Shown here one piece after another: positions 14,059-21,152 of a stretch of DNA of 21,152 nt. The notes beneath the pieces were generated by a model. The model saw only the letters and a program-made list of their open reading frames with translations. It did no database searches and was not told the DNA's origin. Position numbers and translations under genes: made by a program. The number at the start of each line of letters is the position of its first letter. Position 1 is the first letter of the stretch. Origin of the DNA: DASZHC01 sp035938215. GTDB lineage: Bacteria > Verrucomicrobiota > Verrucomicrobiia > Chthoniobacterales > JAFAMB01. The stretch is taken from NCBI GenBank assembly GCA_035938215.1, contig DASZHC010000125.1:1-21152 (forward strand), written 5' to 3'.

Positions 14059-15005
14059 CTACACCAATACTAGTAATGCCAGCCCATACACAATTGCACC
14101 GACCAAAAAACTCATGACCGTAAATCCCATCACGCGCCGGAGGCTGATCCCTGCAATCGCTAATACAGGCAATGCCCAGAACGGTTGGACCATGTTGGTG
14201 ACTTGTTCACCCATGGCGACCGCCATCGCGGTCGCGGCCTGAGACGCATGGAGCTGAGCAGCCGCCGGAACCGCGAATGGGCCTTGCACCGCCCAATGCC
14301 CGCCTCCGCTCGGCATGAACAGACTGATATCCAGATTGAATCCCGATTTCGCCCACGTGATACCAAGCGCCGCGGCGCCGGCAATGACAACTATCAGATT
14401 CAATACCCAGGCTCGTTCGAGGCGACGCGCCAGAGTCGCAGGCTCGTTGGTCTTAAAAGCTTGTGCCTGATCTTCCGCGATCAGCCGTGCAGAGTCAGCT
14501 GCCACCGTGTTCATTTCCGCGGGTTGGATCGCGCAGTATAAAATCGGAATGAGAACCGCCAGCACAAGCACCGGTAAGAGGTTAAACGGCGCAAAACAGT
14601 TTCATTTAGAGGCAGCACATTGCCTGTTACCTTCTGGACAACCTTGAGAGCTGAGCCAGGGGTTGCCTGAGCTATCGAACTCGAGAGACCGCTGGCCCAG
14701 ATAATCCAGCCGGAGTAAGCAGCCGCGACTAGCCAGCCAAAATCTATCCTGATTCTTTCGGCAATTTCGCGTGCCAAAAGACCCGCCACTACAAGGCCGC
14801 AACCCAAGTTCACAAAGGTAGTCGCCATCACCATAATAACGAGCACGGCGACTGCACGCTTCGCCGTCGTCGCAATCCCAGCCAATCTGTCCAGCAATCG
14901 CCTCGCCCTAGGGGAATTCGACAGTGCGTATCCGGTAACTAAGACCAGCACCATTTGGAACGCAAACGCCAGGATGTTGTAGGCGAAAACCGTCTCGGTT
15001 TGCAC
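14059..15005 (-). pseudogene. atoE: Decayed AtoE-type short-chain fatty acid transporter
   Basis: Two overlapping frames make one damaged gene. The upstream part (from about 15005) reads NILAFAFQMVLVLVTGYAL, VNLGCGLVVAGLLAREIAERI and ending TPGSALKVVQKVTGNVLPLNETV. The frame then changes near 14590. The second part reads LLPVLVLAVLIPILY and on to PSGGGHWAVQGPFAVPAAA and VQPFWALPVLAIAGI, hallmark blocks of the AtoE family, which imports short-chain fatty acids such as acetoacetate. Compared with the family as I know it, the first 40-50 residues are missing. About 75-80 residues are also deleted between GFNLDIS and the PSGGGHW block, which should be several membrane helices apart. Truncation, deletion and frameshift together make a real pseudogene more likely than a sequencing error. 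The left boundary merges into repeat DNA at 15006-15060. Confidence 0.85.
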
Positions 15006-15301
15006 GGTTTTGAAGCGCGCAAAGCGGGACGCTTCGCCTACTTGCGCTCAAGTTAGCGCTTATGGGTCGCATCTCTGAGGTGACCGCGTTTTGCGGTGTG
15101 TGGCCTTGGGACTCCAGTCCGCTCGGAGATCGGACCCTACCAGGCTCTGACATAACGCGCGAGTAGGCTGAGCAGTCGAAACAGTTTTGGTTGCGGCAAC
15201 GCCGCGCTAGGATCGATCCACGCTAAAACCTTTCGCTTGCGAAAAAGGTCTCCTTGGTATTTGAAGGTAAGCCAATTCGAAGCGCCCGGAGTCACTTATT
15301 C
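15006..15301. other. Repeat-bearing intergenic region before mpl
   Basis: About 296 bases with no gene. It contains GAAGCG/CGCTTC arms near 15012-15036, the terminal-inverted-repeat element at 15061-15141, and two small hairpins close to mpl: GCGGC-AAC-GCCGC near 15193-15205 and TTTCGC-TT-GCGAAA at 15231-15244. No convincing promoter for mpl was found. Confidence 0.6.
15061..15141 (+). mobile_element. MITE-like element with imperfect terminal inverted repeats
   Basis: The left end, TATGGGTCGCATCTCTGAG, mirrors the right end, CTCGGAGATCGGACCCTACC (15122-15141), with a few mismatches, giving an 81-base element. Internally ACCGC-GTTTT-GCGGT and GGACT-CC-AGTCC form hairpins. The left half is shared with 8946-8990. 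It has no coding capacity, so movement would need a transposase from elsewhere; none is in the window. No target-site duplication is obvious. Confidence 0.55.
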
Positions 15302-16696
15302 ATGCAGAAACCTGTTCGCAGAATTCATTTTCTAGGAATATGTGGGACGGCCATGGGGGCTGTTGCCACCGCCCTCAGAGATCTGGGCTATATCGTCTCT
15401 GGATCAGACGACGAAGTTTACCCACCGATGTCGACTTTCCTTCAATCAAAGGGAATTGAGATCTCGCGAGGATTTCTCCCGGAAAACACTCCCGCGGAAG
15501 TTGATTTGGTTGTCGTTGGAAACGCGATCTGCCGCGGCAATCCGGAGCTGGAGTCGATCCTGAACAGAAAGCTCTTCTACCGCTCTCTCCCTGAAACCAT
15601 AAAGGAATTTTTTTTAGAGGGAAAAACCAATATTGTTGTCACCGGGACACATGGAAAGACGACGACGACATCTCTTGTCACCTGGCTTTTTTGCGAAGCT
15701 GACCTTGACCCCAGCTTTTTGATCGGCGGCATTGCGAAGGGCCTCGGGCGAGGCGCCTCGTTCACAAATTCAAAATACTTCCTGATCGAAGGTGACGAAT
15801 ATGATACGGCATTCTTCGATAAGCGCTCGAAGTTTCTCCACTACCTGCCAGAAGCGGTGGTAATCAACAATATTGAGTTCGATCACGCTGACATCTTTTC
15901 TGACCTTGAGGAGATCAAACTTAGCTTTCGACGCCTCGTCAACATCGTGCCAAGCGGAGGATTTATTTTCGTCAACGCGGATGATCCGAATTGTTTAGAT
16001 GTCGTCTCGAATTCTCACTCCCGAGTTTGCACGGTCGGTTTTGGCGAAAGCTGCACGCGCCGCATCACTCAGGTCAATTACTCGAGCTCAGGATCGGAAT
16101 TCGTGCTGGCTGGTGATCCTTTCCAAATATCGCTGATCGGTGAATTCAATGTTCGAAACGCGGCCATGGCGATATCGATCGGACTTGCCTATGGGCTGCC
16201 GTTGAAAAGTATCCGAAATGCGCTGGCAAGTTTCGGCGGCGTTACGCGGCGTCAAGAACTTCGGGGGGAAGTCAACGGAATTAAAGTCATTGACGATTTC
16301 GGCCATCATCCGACGGCGATTCGAGAAACCATTTTTGCTTTGCGCCATCGTTATCCTGGACAAAAAATCTGGGCGATCTTTGAACCCCGCTCCAATACGG
16401 CGCGACGCGCCACGTTTCAAATCGCGCTTCCGCAGGCTCTCAAATTTGCTGACAGCGTTATTCTTGCCGGCGTTGCCCGACCGGACCAGCTTCCCCCCCA
16501 GGATCGGCTTGACCCGCAGCGCGTTGTGCAAACCATTCAAGAGAGCGGCATCCCGGCGTTCTACGAGCCACAGGTCGACGATATATTGCATCGTGTAAAG
16601 CCGTTAGCAAAGCCGGGCGATATCATCGTCATTTTCAGCAACGGAGGATTTGAAGGTATTCATCACAGGCTATTGACAGAGCTTGCTGCGGCATGA
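15302..16696 (+). CDS. mpl: UDP-N-acetylmuramate:L-alanyl-gamma-D-glutamyl-meso-diaminopimelate ligase
   Basis: Mpl recycles murein by ligating the tripeptide L-Ala-gamma-D-Glu-mDAP directly to UDP-MurNAc with ATP, in the cytoplasm. The protein (464 aa from ATG 15302, with CGGAG ten bases upstream) has all three Mur-ligase domains. The UMP-binding start is RIHFLGICGTAMGAVA, the ATP P-loop is TGTHGKTTTT (about residues 114-123), the centre has GDEYDTAFFDKRSKF and NIEFDHADIF, and the C-terminal domain starts around IDDFGHHPTAI and FEPRSNT. The GDEYDTAFFDKRSKF and HHPTAI blocks separate Mpl from MurC. The open frame extends to a TTG at 15254, but the ATG fits the family start. It overlaps the next gene by 4 bases (ATGA), so both are translated together. 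Confidence 0.95.
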   Translation: MQKPVRRIHFLGICGTAMGAVATALRDLGYIVSGSDDEVYPPMSTFLQSKGIEISRGFLPENTPAEVDLVVVGNAICRGNPELESILNRKLFYRSLPETIKEFFLEGKTNIVVTGTHGKTTTTSLVTWLFCEADLDPSFLIGGIAKGLGRGASFTNSKYFLIEGDEYDTAFFDKRSKFLHYLPEAVVINNIEFDHADIFSDLEEIKLSFRRLVNIVPSGGFIFVNADDPNCLDVVSNSHSRVCTVGFGESCTRRITQVNYSSSGSEFVLAGDPFQISLIGEFNVRNAAMAISIGLAYGLPLKSIRNALASFGGVTRRQELRGEVNGIKVIDDFGHHPTAIRETIFALRHRYPGQKIWAIFEPRSNTARRATFQIALPQALKFADSVILAGVARPDQLPPQDRLDPQRVVQTIQESGIPAFYEPQVDDILHRVKPLAKPGDIIVIFSNGGFEGIHHRLLTELAAA

Positions 16697-17448
16697 ATTT
16701 CGATTTTCAGGAGCATCGCATCCACGATTACTCCTTTCTTATCAAGCGGTGGAAAAGCCTAGCCAGGAAGTGGGGATTAAGCGGTCAAGTCTTTGCGACC
16801 GGAGACGATTTTGATTTGATGTACTTCCGATCGCCTGCCCTTAGAAAAACGGGCGGAATTTACTTGTCGGCGGGAATCCATGGCGATGAACCGGCCACCA
16901 CGGAGAGTCTATATCAATGGGCAGCGCTTCACGGTCCGGTGCTCCGAGAACTTCCTCTGATGATATTTCCCTGCCTGAATCCTTGGGGTCTGGTGCATAA
17001 TCGCCGAACCGATCGCCAGAACTGCGACTTGAATCGCTGCTATCATCTCAGCAACGTGCCGCGGATTCAGGCTCAAAAAGAACTACTGCACGGATATATT
17101 TTTCGATTGGCGATGTGTCTCCACGAGGATTACGACGCACAGGGCGTCTATCTGTATGAAATACGAAAGAAACTGACGCCTTTCGGCCAGGAGCTTCTAT
17201 TCGCAGCCGGATACTATATCCCGGTAGACCTCCGGCGAATGATTGAGGGAAGACGCGCCGAGCAGGGATGGATCGCTCGAAGGGTGAATCTGAAAAAATT
17301 CCCTGAAGTGGCCGAAGGGATCTACGTCGCACTCCATCACAGCGAGCGCACGATTACTGCTGAGACGCCTTCGGAATATGATCTCGGCAAGAGGATAGAG
17401 GCACAAATCGCCATGATCCAGAGGGCGATCGAACTGAGCTTTGTTTAA
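16693..17448 (+). CDS. M14-family zinc carboxypeptidase, MpaA-like murein peptide amidase
   Basis: A 251-aa protein of the short M14 type. The zinc ligands are H63 and E66 (GIHGDEPATTE) and H144 (CLHEDYD), with the catalytic glutamate E224 (ITAETPS). NPWGLVHNRRTD and NCDLNR provide the substrate-carboxylate site. There is no signal peptide, so it is cytoplasmic. The best-known relative in this setting, MpaA, cuts gamma-D-Glu-mDAP in the murein tripeptide, the very substrate that the overlapping upstream gene mpl re-uses. The 4-base ATGA overlap implies coupled expression. The function is inferred from fold plus neighbour; succinylglutamate-desuccinylase-like enzymes share this fold and remain an alternative. 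Confidence 0.8.
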   Translation: MNFDFQEHRIHDYSFLIKRWKSLARKWGLSGQVFATGDDFDLMYFRSPALRKTGGIYLSAGIHGDEPATTESLYQWAALHGPVLRELPLMIFPCLNPWGLVHNRRTDRQNCDLNRCYHLSNVPRIQAQKELLHGYIFRLAMCLHEDYDAQGVYLYEIRKKLTPFGQELLFAAGYYIPVDLRRMIEGRRAEQGWIARRVNLKKFPEVAEGIYVALHHSERTITAETPSEYDLGKRIEAQIAMIQRAIELSFV

Positions 17449-17492
17449 CAACAATCCCGGGAGAGCGCGCAAACTCTGACCATTCGCGGAGA

Positions 17493-18902
17493 CTATCCTC
17501 CCGCAGAACCCTCTCCACCGGGCTTCGTCATTTCCACGGGATCCAGGGCGCGCGTCAGTTCAGCCTCAGGCAAAACATGGCGTTCCAGGCAGATTGCTCG
17601 AACGGTCTCGCCCGTTTTGGCGCTTTCTTTGGCGATTTCCGCTGCCCGGTCGTATCCGATAATCGGAGCGAGGCTTGTCACCATGGCCATACTGTATTCG
17701 ACCAGTTCCTCGCACCGCGCACGGTTGGCAACGATGCCACGAACACATTTGTCTTGAAAAATTCGGGTGACGTTCGCAAGCAAACGGATGCTCTCAAGAA
17801 TGTTATGCGCAATAACCGGCATCATCACATTCAATTCAAGATTACCGCTCGCCCCACCCCAGTAAACGGCCGTGTCATTACCGAAGACCTGAGCACAGAC
17901 CTGCATCACAGACTCGCAAATCACCGGATTGACTTTGCCCGGCATAATGGAACTCCCAGGCTGCGTAGCCGGCAATTGAATCTCTCCCAGGCCGCAGCGC
18001 GGCCCGCTGCTCAGCCAGCGCAAGTCATTTGCAATCTTGAAAAGGCTGACGGAAATCGTGCGGAGCTGAGCGCTCGCCTCCACCAAGCCATCCTTTCCGC
18101 CCTGCGCCTCGAAATGATTCCTTGCCTCCCGAAAAGCGACTCCGGTGCGATTCCAGAGATAACCCATTACCCTGCCCGCAAACTCGGGATGGCAATTCAG
18201 GCCAGTTCCGACCGCGGTTCCGCCTAAAGCCAGTTCCTCAATCGCCGCAATCGAGTTGCCTGCCCGAAGTTTGCCATGTTCAACCTGTTTTGCATAACCG
18301 CTGAATTCCTGCCCTAGTCGAACAGGCGTCGCGTCCATTAAATGCGTGCGACCGATCTTGATAACTTCCCAGAATTCCTGGGTCTTTGCCTCAAGCGCTT
18401 CTTGAAGGTGTTCCAGCGCGGGCATGAGATCATTCCGAATGGACTCGGCTACGGCAATGTGGATAGCCGTCGGAATCACATCATTACTGGACTGTCCCAT
18501 ATTGACGTGATCGTTGGGATGGACGGGCTCTTTCGAACCGATCGGTTTACCTGCCAATTGGCTGGCACGATTCGCGATGACCTCGTTCGCGTTCATGTTC
18601 GAACTCGTACCCGAGCCAGTTTGGAAGATATCGATCGGGAAATGCTCATCCAACTTGCCTTCAATCATTTCCTCCGCTGCCTGAACGATGAGAGTCGCTC
18701 GTTGCTCATCGAGCTTTCCAAGGTCTCGATTCGCCTGCGCAGCAGCCCACTTGACAAGTCCGAGAGCACGAATCAAGGACCGGCTCAGCCGATACCCGCT
18801 AACTGGAAAGTTGAGAACGGCCCGCTGCGTACTAGCACCGTAGAGTGCGTCGGATGGCACTTCCATCGGGCCCATGGAATCCTTTTCGATTCTAGTTTGC
18901 AT
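17493..18902 (-). CDS. fumC: Class II fumarate hydratase
   Basis: Interconverts fumarate and L-malate in the TCA cycle, as a cytoplasmic homotetramer without an iron-sulfur cluster. From the ATG at 18902 the protein is 469 aa, the usual FumC length. Signature blocks: FQTGSGTSSNMNANEV, NMGQSSNDVIPTAIH, GRTHLMDATPVRLGQEFSGY with the active-site His, and GSSIMPGKVNPV, the superfamily signature with the catalytic Ser loop. The VNP after PGK and the first block separate it from aspartase and argininosuccinate lyase, although aspartase is the closest alternative. The frame runs open to an ATG at 19052, but the family start and spacing favour 18902. The upstream extension also crosses an inverted-repeat arm. 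It is convergent with the M14 peptidase gene (44 bases between stops). Confidence 0.95.
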   Translation of the reverse strand: MQTRIEKDSMGPMEVPSDALYGASTQRAVLNFPVSGYRLSRSLIRALGLVKWAAAQANRDLGKLDEQRATLIVQAAEEMIEGKLDEHFPIDIFQTGSGTSSNMNANEVIANRASQLAGKPIGSKEPVHPNDHVNMGQSSNDVIPTAIHIAVAESIRNDLMPALEHLQEALEAKTQEFWEVIKIGRTHLMDATPVRLGQEFSGYAKQVEHGKLRAGNSIAAIEELALGGTAVGTGLNCHPEFAGRVMGYLWNRTGVAFREARNHFEAQGGKDGLVEASAQLRTISVSLFKIANDLRWLSSGPRCGLGEIQLPATQPGSSIMPGKVNPVICESVMQVCAQVFGNDTAVYWGGASGNLELNVMMPVIAHNILESIRLLANVTRIFQDKCVRGIVANRARCEELVEYSMAMVTSLAPIIGYDRAAEIAKESAKTGETVRAICLERHVLPEAELTRALDPVEMTKPGGEGSAGG

Positions 18903-18983
18903 ATGAAAAATAATTGGAGAGCTTTCCTGATTATTGATCTGCTGACCTTTTCGAAATTGAAAGCGCATTCTTGGCAAACCCAG

Positions 18984-19079
18984 TAGAATCCTTGAAAAGC
19001 AAGACGGGTTGCAGATGAGTGAACTTTTTTCCGTATCCACGCCATGAACCATTAGGTGGTCTGCTTTTCAAGGATTCTA
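18984..19079. repeat. Perfect 18-bp inverted repeat around 60 bases
   Basis: TAGAATCCTTGAAAAGCA (18984-19001) is exactly mirrored by TGCTTTTCAAGGATTCTA (19062-19079), 60 bases apart. Arms this long and perfect are unlikely by chance. The size, about 96 bases, suits a miniature inverted-repeat element or a large RNA hairpin in the fumC leader. Confidence 0.8.
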
Positions 19080-19080
19080 T

Positions 19081-19165
19081 AGCGAGGCCGCCTCGCTCAA
19101 TCGGCGCTTGTTCCCAACGCGACCATAATACCTTACATCTCGCTGGTCTGAGGCGCGGCCTCGCT
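19081..19165. repeat. Hairpin-ended palindromic block
   Basis: The block starts with AGCGAGGC-C-GCCTCGCT (19081-19097), a near-continuous palindrome. It ends with GAGGC-GCG-GCCTC (19150-19162), and the two ends also pair with each other: AGCGAGGCCGC at 19081-19091 and GCGGCCTCGCT at 19155-19165 are exact complements. It abuts the 18-bp inverted repeat one base to the left. Confidence 0.65.
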
Positions 19166-19388
19166 GATCCCTTTCTTACGCCGACTGAAGAATCCGTGGT
19201 GTCCGACCGCAAACCGGATGGGCATGGTACGTTCAAACGGCTATCGGCGAGGCGGTCCGTGAGTCAGAGAGATTATAGAAACGGAGCAAAACTGACATTT
19301 TTGTAGGGAATAGGTTACTTGACGGGCTGGACTTATTTTCATAAGAGTCCTAGATTCTTACTCAATTGTACTTTCACCAGATTTGTCT

Positions 19389-19952
19389 GTGAGCGAAACC
19401 CCAAACCACAATCTTCTAACCGTCAAGGAAACAGCCGAATATCTACGTATACCGCTTCCGACGGTGTATTATCTCGTTCAGCGGGGCCAAATACCGGCGA
19501 TTCAAATAGGCGGGCGATGGCGAATTAAAAAGTCCTCTCTAGATCGAGATATTCTGCGGCAGGACAAGCAAGGGCAGCCGACAGTCCTCGTGGTCGACGA
19601 TGATCCCGGGCTTCAAGAGCTGTTCAAGACCTTCTTGAAGAAAGTCGGATTTAGCCGCGTCGTGGTAGGAACGGCCAAAGATGCAATTGCCAGTCTTCGC
19701 AAACAGAAATTCGACTTGATGTTTTTGGATCTGCAGTTGCCGGACGCTCCAGGAGATCAGGTCTACAAAACCGCAAAACAGATCGATGCAGATCTGAATG
19801 TAATCGTTATCACCGGCTATCCTGACAGCGAGGTCCTTGACAGAATCCTCCAAGTCAGCCCGGTTACGGTCCTGAAGAAGCCGCTAAAGATCGAGCAATT
19901 GAACCAGACAGTAAAGATCCTTGGCCACGCGACCGCAAGAGTCGAACCCTAG
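19389..19952 (+). CDS. Response-regulator receiver domain with N-terminal excisionase-type HTH
   Basis: From the GTG at 19389 the protein is 187 aa (a TTG two codons upstream is possible). Residues about 9-55 are a winged helix of the excisionase/MerR-like family: LLTVKETAEYLRIPLPTVYY, then LVQRGQIPAIQIGGRWRI. A short linker leads to a CheY-like receiver domain from about 64 to 180. Its VVDDDPG acid pocket, phospho-acceptor Asp in LMFLDLQLPD, Thr in VITGYPD and Lys in VLKKPLK are all in place, so it should be phosphorylatable. No histidine kinase gene is in the window, so the partner is unknown. The HTH-first order is the reverse of classical OmpR/NarL regulators. It is the last gene before the broken oxidoreductase, which converges on it. 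Confidence 0.85.
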   Translation: MSETPNHNLLTVKETAEYLRIPLPTVYYLVQRGQIPAIQIGGRWRIKKSSLDRDILRQDKQGQPTVLVVDDDPGLQELFKTFLKKVGFSRVVVGTAKDAIASLRKQKFDLMFLDLQLPDAPGDQVYKTAKQIDADLNVIVITGYPDSEVLDRILQVSPVTVLKKPLKIEQLNQTVKILGHATARVEP

Positions 19953-19987
19953 TGCACCAAGTCCGAGGCTGGTATCTGCGTTTCTCG

Positions 19988-20996
19988 CTAGATTTCTCCA
20001 ATCTTCACCGGGCCGGCCTTCGCGCCAACTCTTGGTCACTGCCAACGCCAACCGAAGGGTTTCCAAAGCGTCTTCGGGGCCAGGCGCCACCTTGTGCCCT
20101 CGTGCAACGCGCGGAAAAAGGCTTCCAGCTCCAGGCGATAAGCCGCTTCGAAACGGTCCGGGAAATTTTCGAAATGATCGAAGCTCGAGGCAAAATTCGT
20201 CGCAAACACCATCGGCGTCTTCTGTGGCGCTTCCACAATAATTTTCCCGACTGAACCGGCAATTTCCGTCCTGATATCATAGCCCCAATTGGAATGCCGC
20301 GAAGTTTCGATAACGCCGAGAGCACTGTTTGCGAATCGCAGGAGCGTTACTGCTGTGTCGGCATCATGAGCTTCTGAAAAGCGCTCATCCACAAGAACGG
20401 TTCCCCACGCATGCACCTCTTCCACCTCACCTATCAGGAATCGTGCAAGGTCGAGATCATGTACCGCCATATCAAGAAATAGTCCCCCACTCCCGCGCAA
20501 AAATTCGAGACTCGGCGGATACGTATCCCGGCTAAGAGCCCGAAAAAGCTCGATCCGACCCAACTCACCTGCGTCGATCTTTTGCTTAGCGCGCGCGTAA
20601 CCAGGATCAAAGCGGCGCATAAATCCAAGCTGAACAGGAATTCGTGCCTCGCGAATCAGGTTGACGACTCGGGCTGTCTCCGCCAAATCGAGTGCGATCG
20701 GCTTTTCGGTGAATGCAGCTTTTCCGGCTTTGGCGGCGACCTCTAGCAACCTGGCGTGGGTATTCGTTGGAGTGGCGATAACCACGGCATCGACAGAAGG
20801 ACTGTTTATCGCTCTTTCGACGTCGGTCGTCGCTTCTTCAGCGCCCGCTAACATCTTTCCGCGCTCCGCAGCTTCCAGCCTCGGATCCGCGACCACGACG
20901 ACTTTGACGTCTCAATCCCAGGAGGTTGCGCAGATGAGTTTCACCCATTCGGCCCAAACCGAGAAATGCGACGCCAAGGGGGGACTTAATGGCCAT
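19988..20996 (-). pseudogene. Gfo/Idh/MocA-family NAD(P)-dependent oxidoreductase with three frame breaks
   Basis: Joining frames gives a protein of about 335 aa. It starts at ATG 20996 (AGGA seven bases upstream) with the Rossmann motif VAFLGLGRMGETHLRNLLG. The frame breaks near 20909-20916 and resumes as VKVVVVADPRLEAAERG. The main block then carries VDAVVIATPTNTH, the catalytic-lysine motif AAFTEKPIALD, and GGLFLDMAVHDLDLARFL of the C-terminal domain, the family's active-site region (inositol-2-dehydrogenase-like). A second break near 20090-20096 is needed to reach VAPGPEDALETLRLALAVT and SWREGRP. A third near 20008-20016 reaches the natural end VKIGEI-stop at 19988. Everything except the indels is well preserved, so the damage is very recent or is an assembly artefact. 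The substrate cannot be assigned beyond a sugar or cyclitol. Confidence 0.85.
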
Positions 20997-21074
20997 TTTC
21001 GCATCCTACACATCCGACGCTCGAAATTCAAAGCCGGTTTAGCTTAGCTACAGATCGACGCCATAGATCTGATC

Positions 21075-21152
21075 TTACTTCACGTTGGGGAAGAACAGCC
21101 ATCGAAGATTTTCAATCTCGATTCGAGTTCCCTCTACGAAGTTTTCCGGACC
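21075..21152 (-). CDS. C-terminal end of an unidentified protein (runs off the window)
   Basis: The minus strand is open from the window edge and reads ENFVEGTRIEIENLRWLFFP, then NVK and a TAA at 21075-21077. The composition is protein-like. The stop lies about 80 bases before the oxidoreductase start, so the two may be co-transcribed. Too short to name. Confidence 0.4.
   Translation of the reverse strand, partial: GPENFVEGTRIEIENLRWLFFPNVK

Larger units (their letters stand above)
18903..19388. other. Intergenic region between fumC and the receiver-domain gene
   Basis: About 486 bases without a convincing gene between divergently transcribed neighbours. It holds the perfect 18-bp inverted repeat at 18984-19001/19062-19079 and directly next to it the hairpin-ended block 19081-19165. 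Further right is a weak promoter-like pair for the plus strand (TGGACT at 19328-19333 and TAGATT at 19351-19356, 17 bases apart), about 30 bases before the receiver-domain gene. Confidence 0.55.

Noticed and set aside
16088..16591. Minus-strand ORF of 167 aa
   Set aside because: Antisense to mpl; no independent evidence.
17577..18227. Plus-strand ORF of 216 aa, and a similar one at 18342-18986
   Set aside because: Both are antisense to fumC, which is complete with all its signatures.
20661..21047. Plus-strand ORF of 128 aa
   Set aside because: Antisense to the N-terminal half of the broken oxidoreductase.
1..21152. CRISPR array
   Set aside because: No regularly spaced direct repeats were found; repeats here are inverted or single dispersed copies.

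Overview
The window looks like a piece of a soil-type bacterial chromosome of medium G+C. The gene set would fit Verrucomicrobiota: a B12-dependent ribonucleotide reductase with a zinc-ribbon tail, a DAP-type murein recycling pair, weak or absent Shine-Dalgarno sites, and abundant short dispersed palindromic repeats. This assignment is an inference from style and gene content; no rRNA or marker gene here settles it.

Layout. 1-1440: an M24 metallopeptidase in noticeably G+C-richer DNA, next to a tangle of inverted repeats at the left edge. 1486-5301: a broken nucleotidyltransferase gene behind nrdJ (class II ribonucleotide reductase); nrdJ has a promoter whose -10 is overlapped by a good NrdR-box candidate. 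5432-7707: a two-gene operon of a cellulose-synthase-like GT2 glycosyltransferase and a secreted YkuD L,D-transpeptidase, closed by a clear rho-independent terminator. 7840-8685: an exported protein of unknown function. 8686-9073: repeat-rich spacer. 9074-11537: an accessory cassette with a putative HNH nuclease, a YrhA/SMI1-KNR4-like (immunity-type) protein, a gamma-glutamylcyclotransferase-like (AIG2) protein and a small unknown protein. 11617-12324: a ROK-family kinase resembling polyphosphate glucokinase.

12501-13936: a tRNA-Arg(CCG) gene whose last 36 bases are duplicated (one mismatch) 1.36 kb downstream. This is the footprint of a site-specific integration; the DNA between the copies holds only small unknown or broken genes and no integrase. 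14059-15005: a decayed AtoE-type short-chain fatty acid transporter. 15061-15141: a second, more complete copy of the terminal-inverted-repeat element first seen at 8946. 15302-17448: mpl and an M14 (MpaA-like) peptidase, translationally overlapped, both acting on the murein tripeptide. 17493-18902: class II fumarase. 18903-19388: spacer with strong inverted repeats. 19389-19952: an excisionase-type HTH fused to a receiver domain. 19988-20996: a Gfo/Idh/MocA oxidoreductase broken by three frame changes. 21075-21152: the C-terminal end of another minus-strand gene.

Housekeeping genes (nrdJ, GT2, mpl, fumC) are intact, whereas accessory genes show repeated single-base frame breaks. That pattern suggests decay of accessory DNA, but indel errors in the assembly cannot be excluded from the sequence alone. 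The strongest candidates for something new are the HNH/YrhA/AIG2 cassette, the tRNA-bounded mini-element, and the GT2-L,D-transpeptidase operon.
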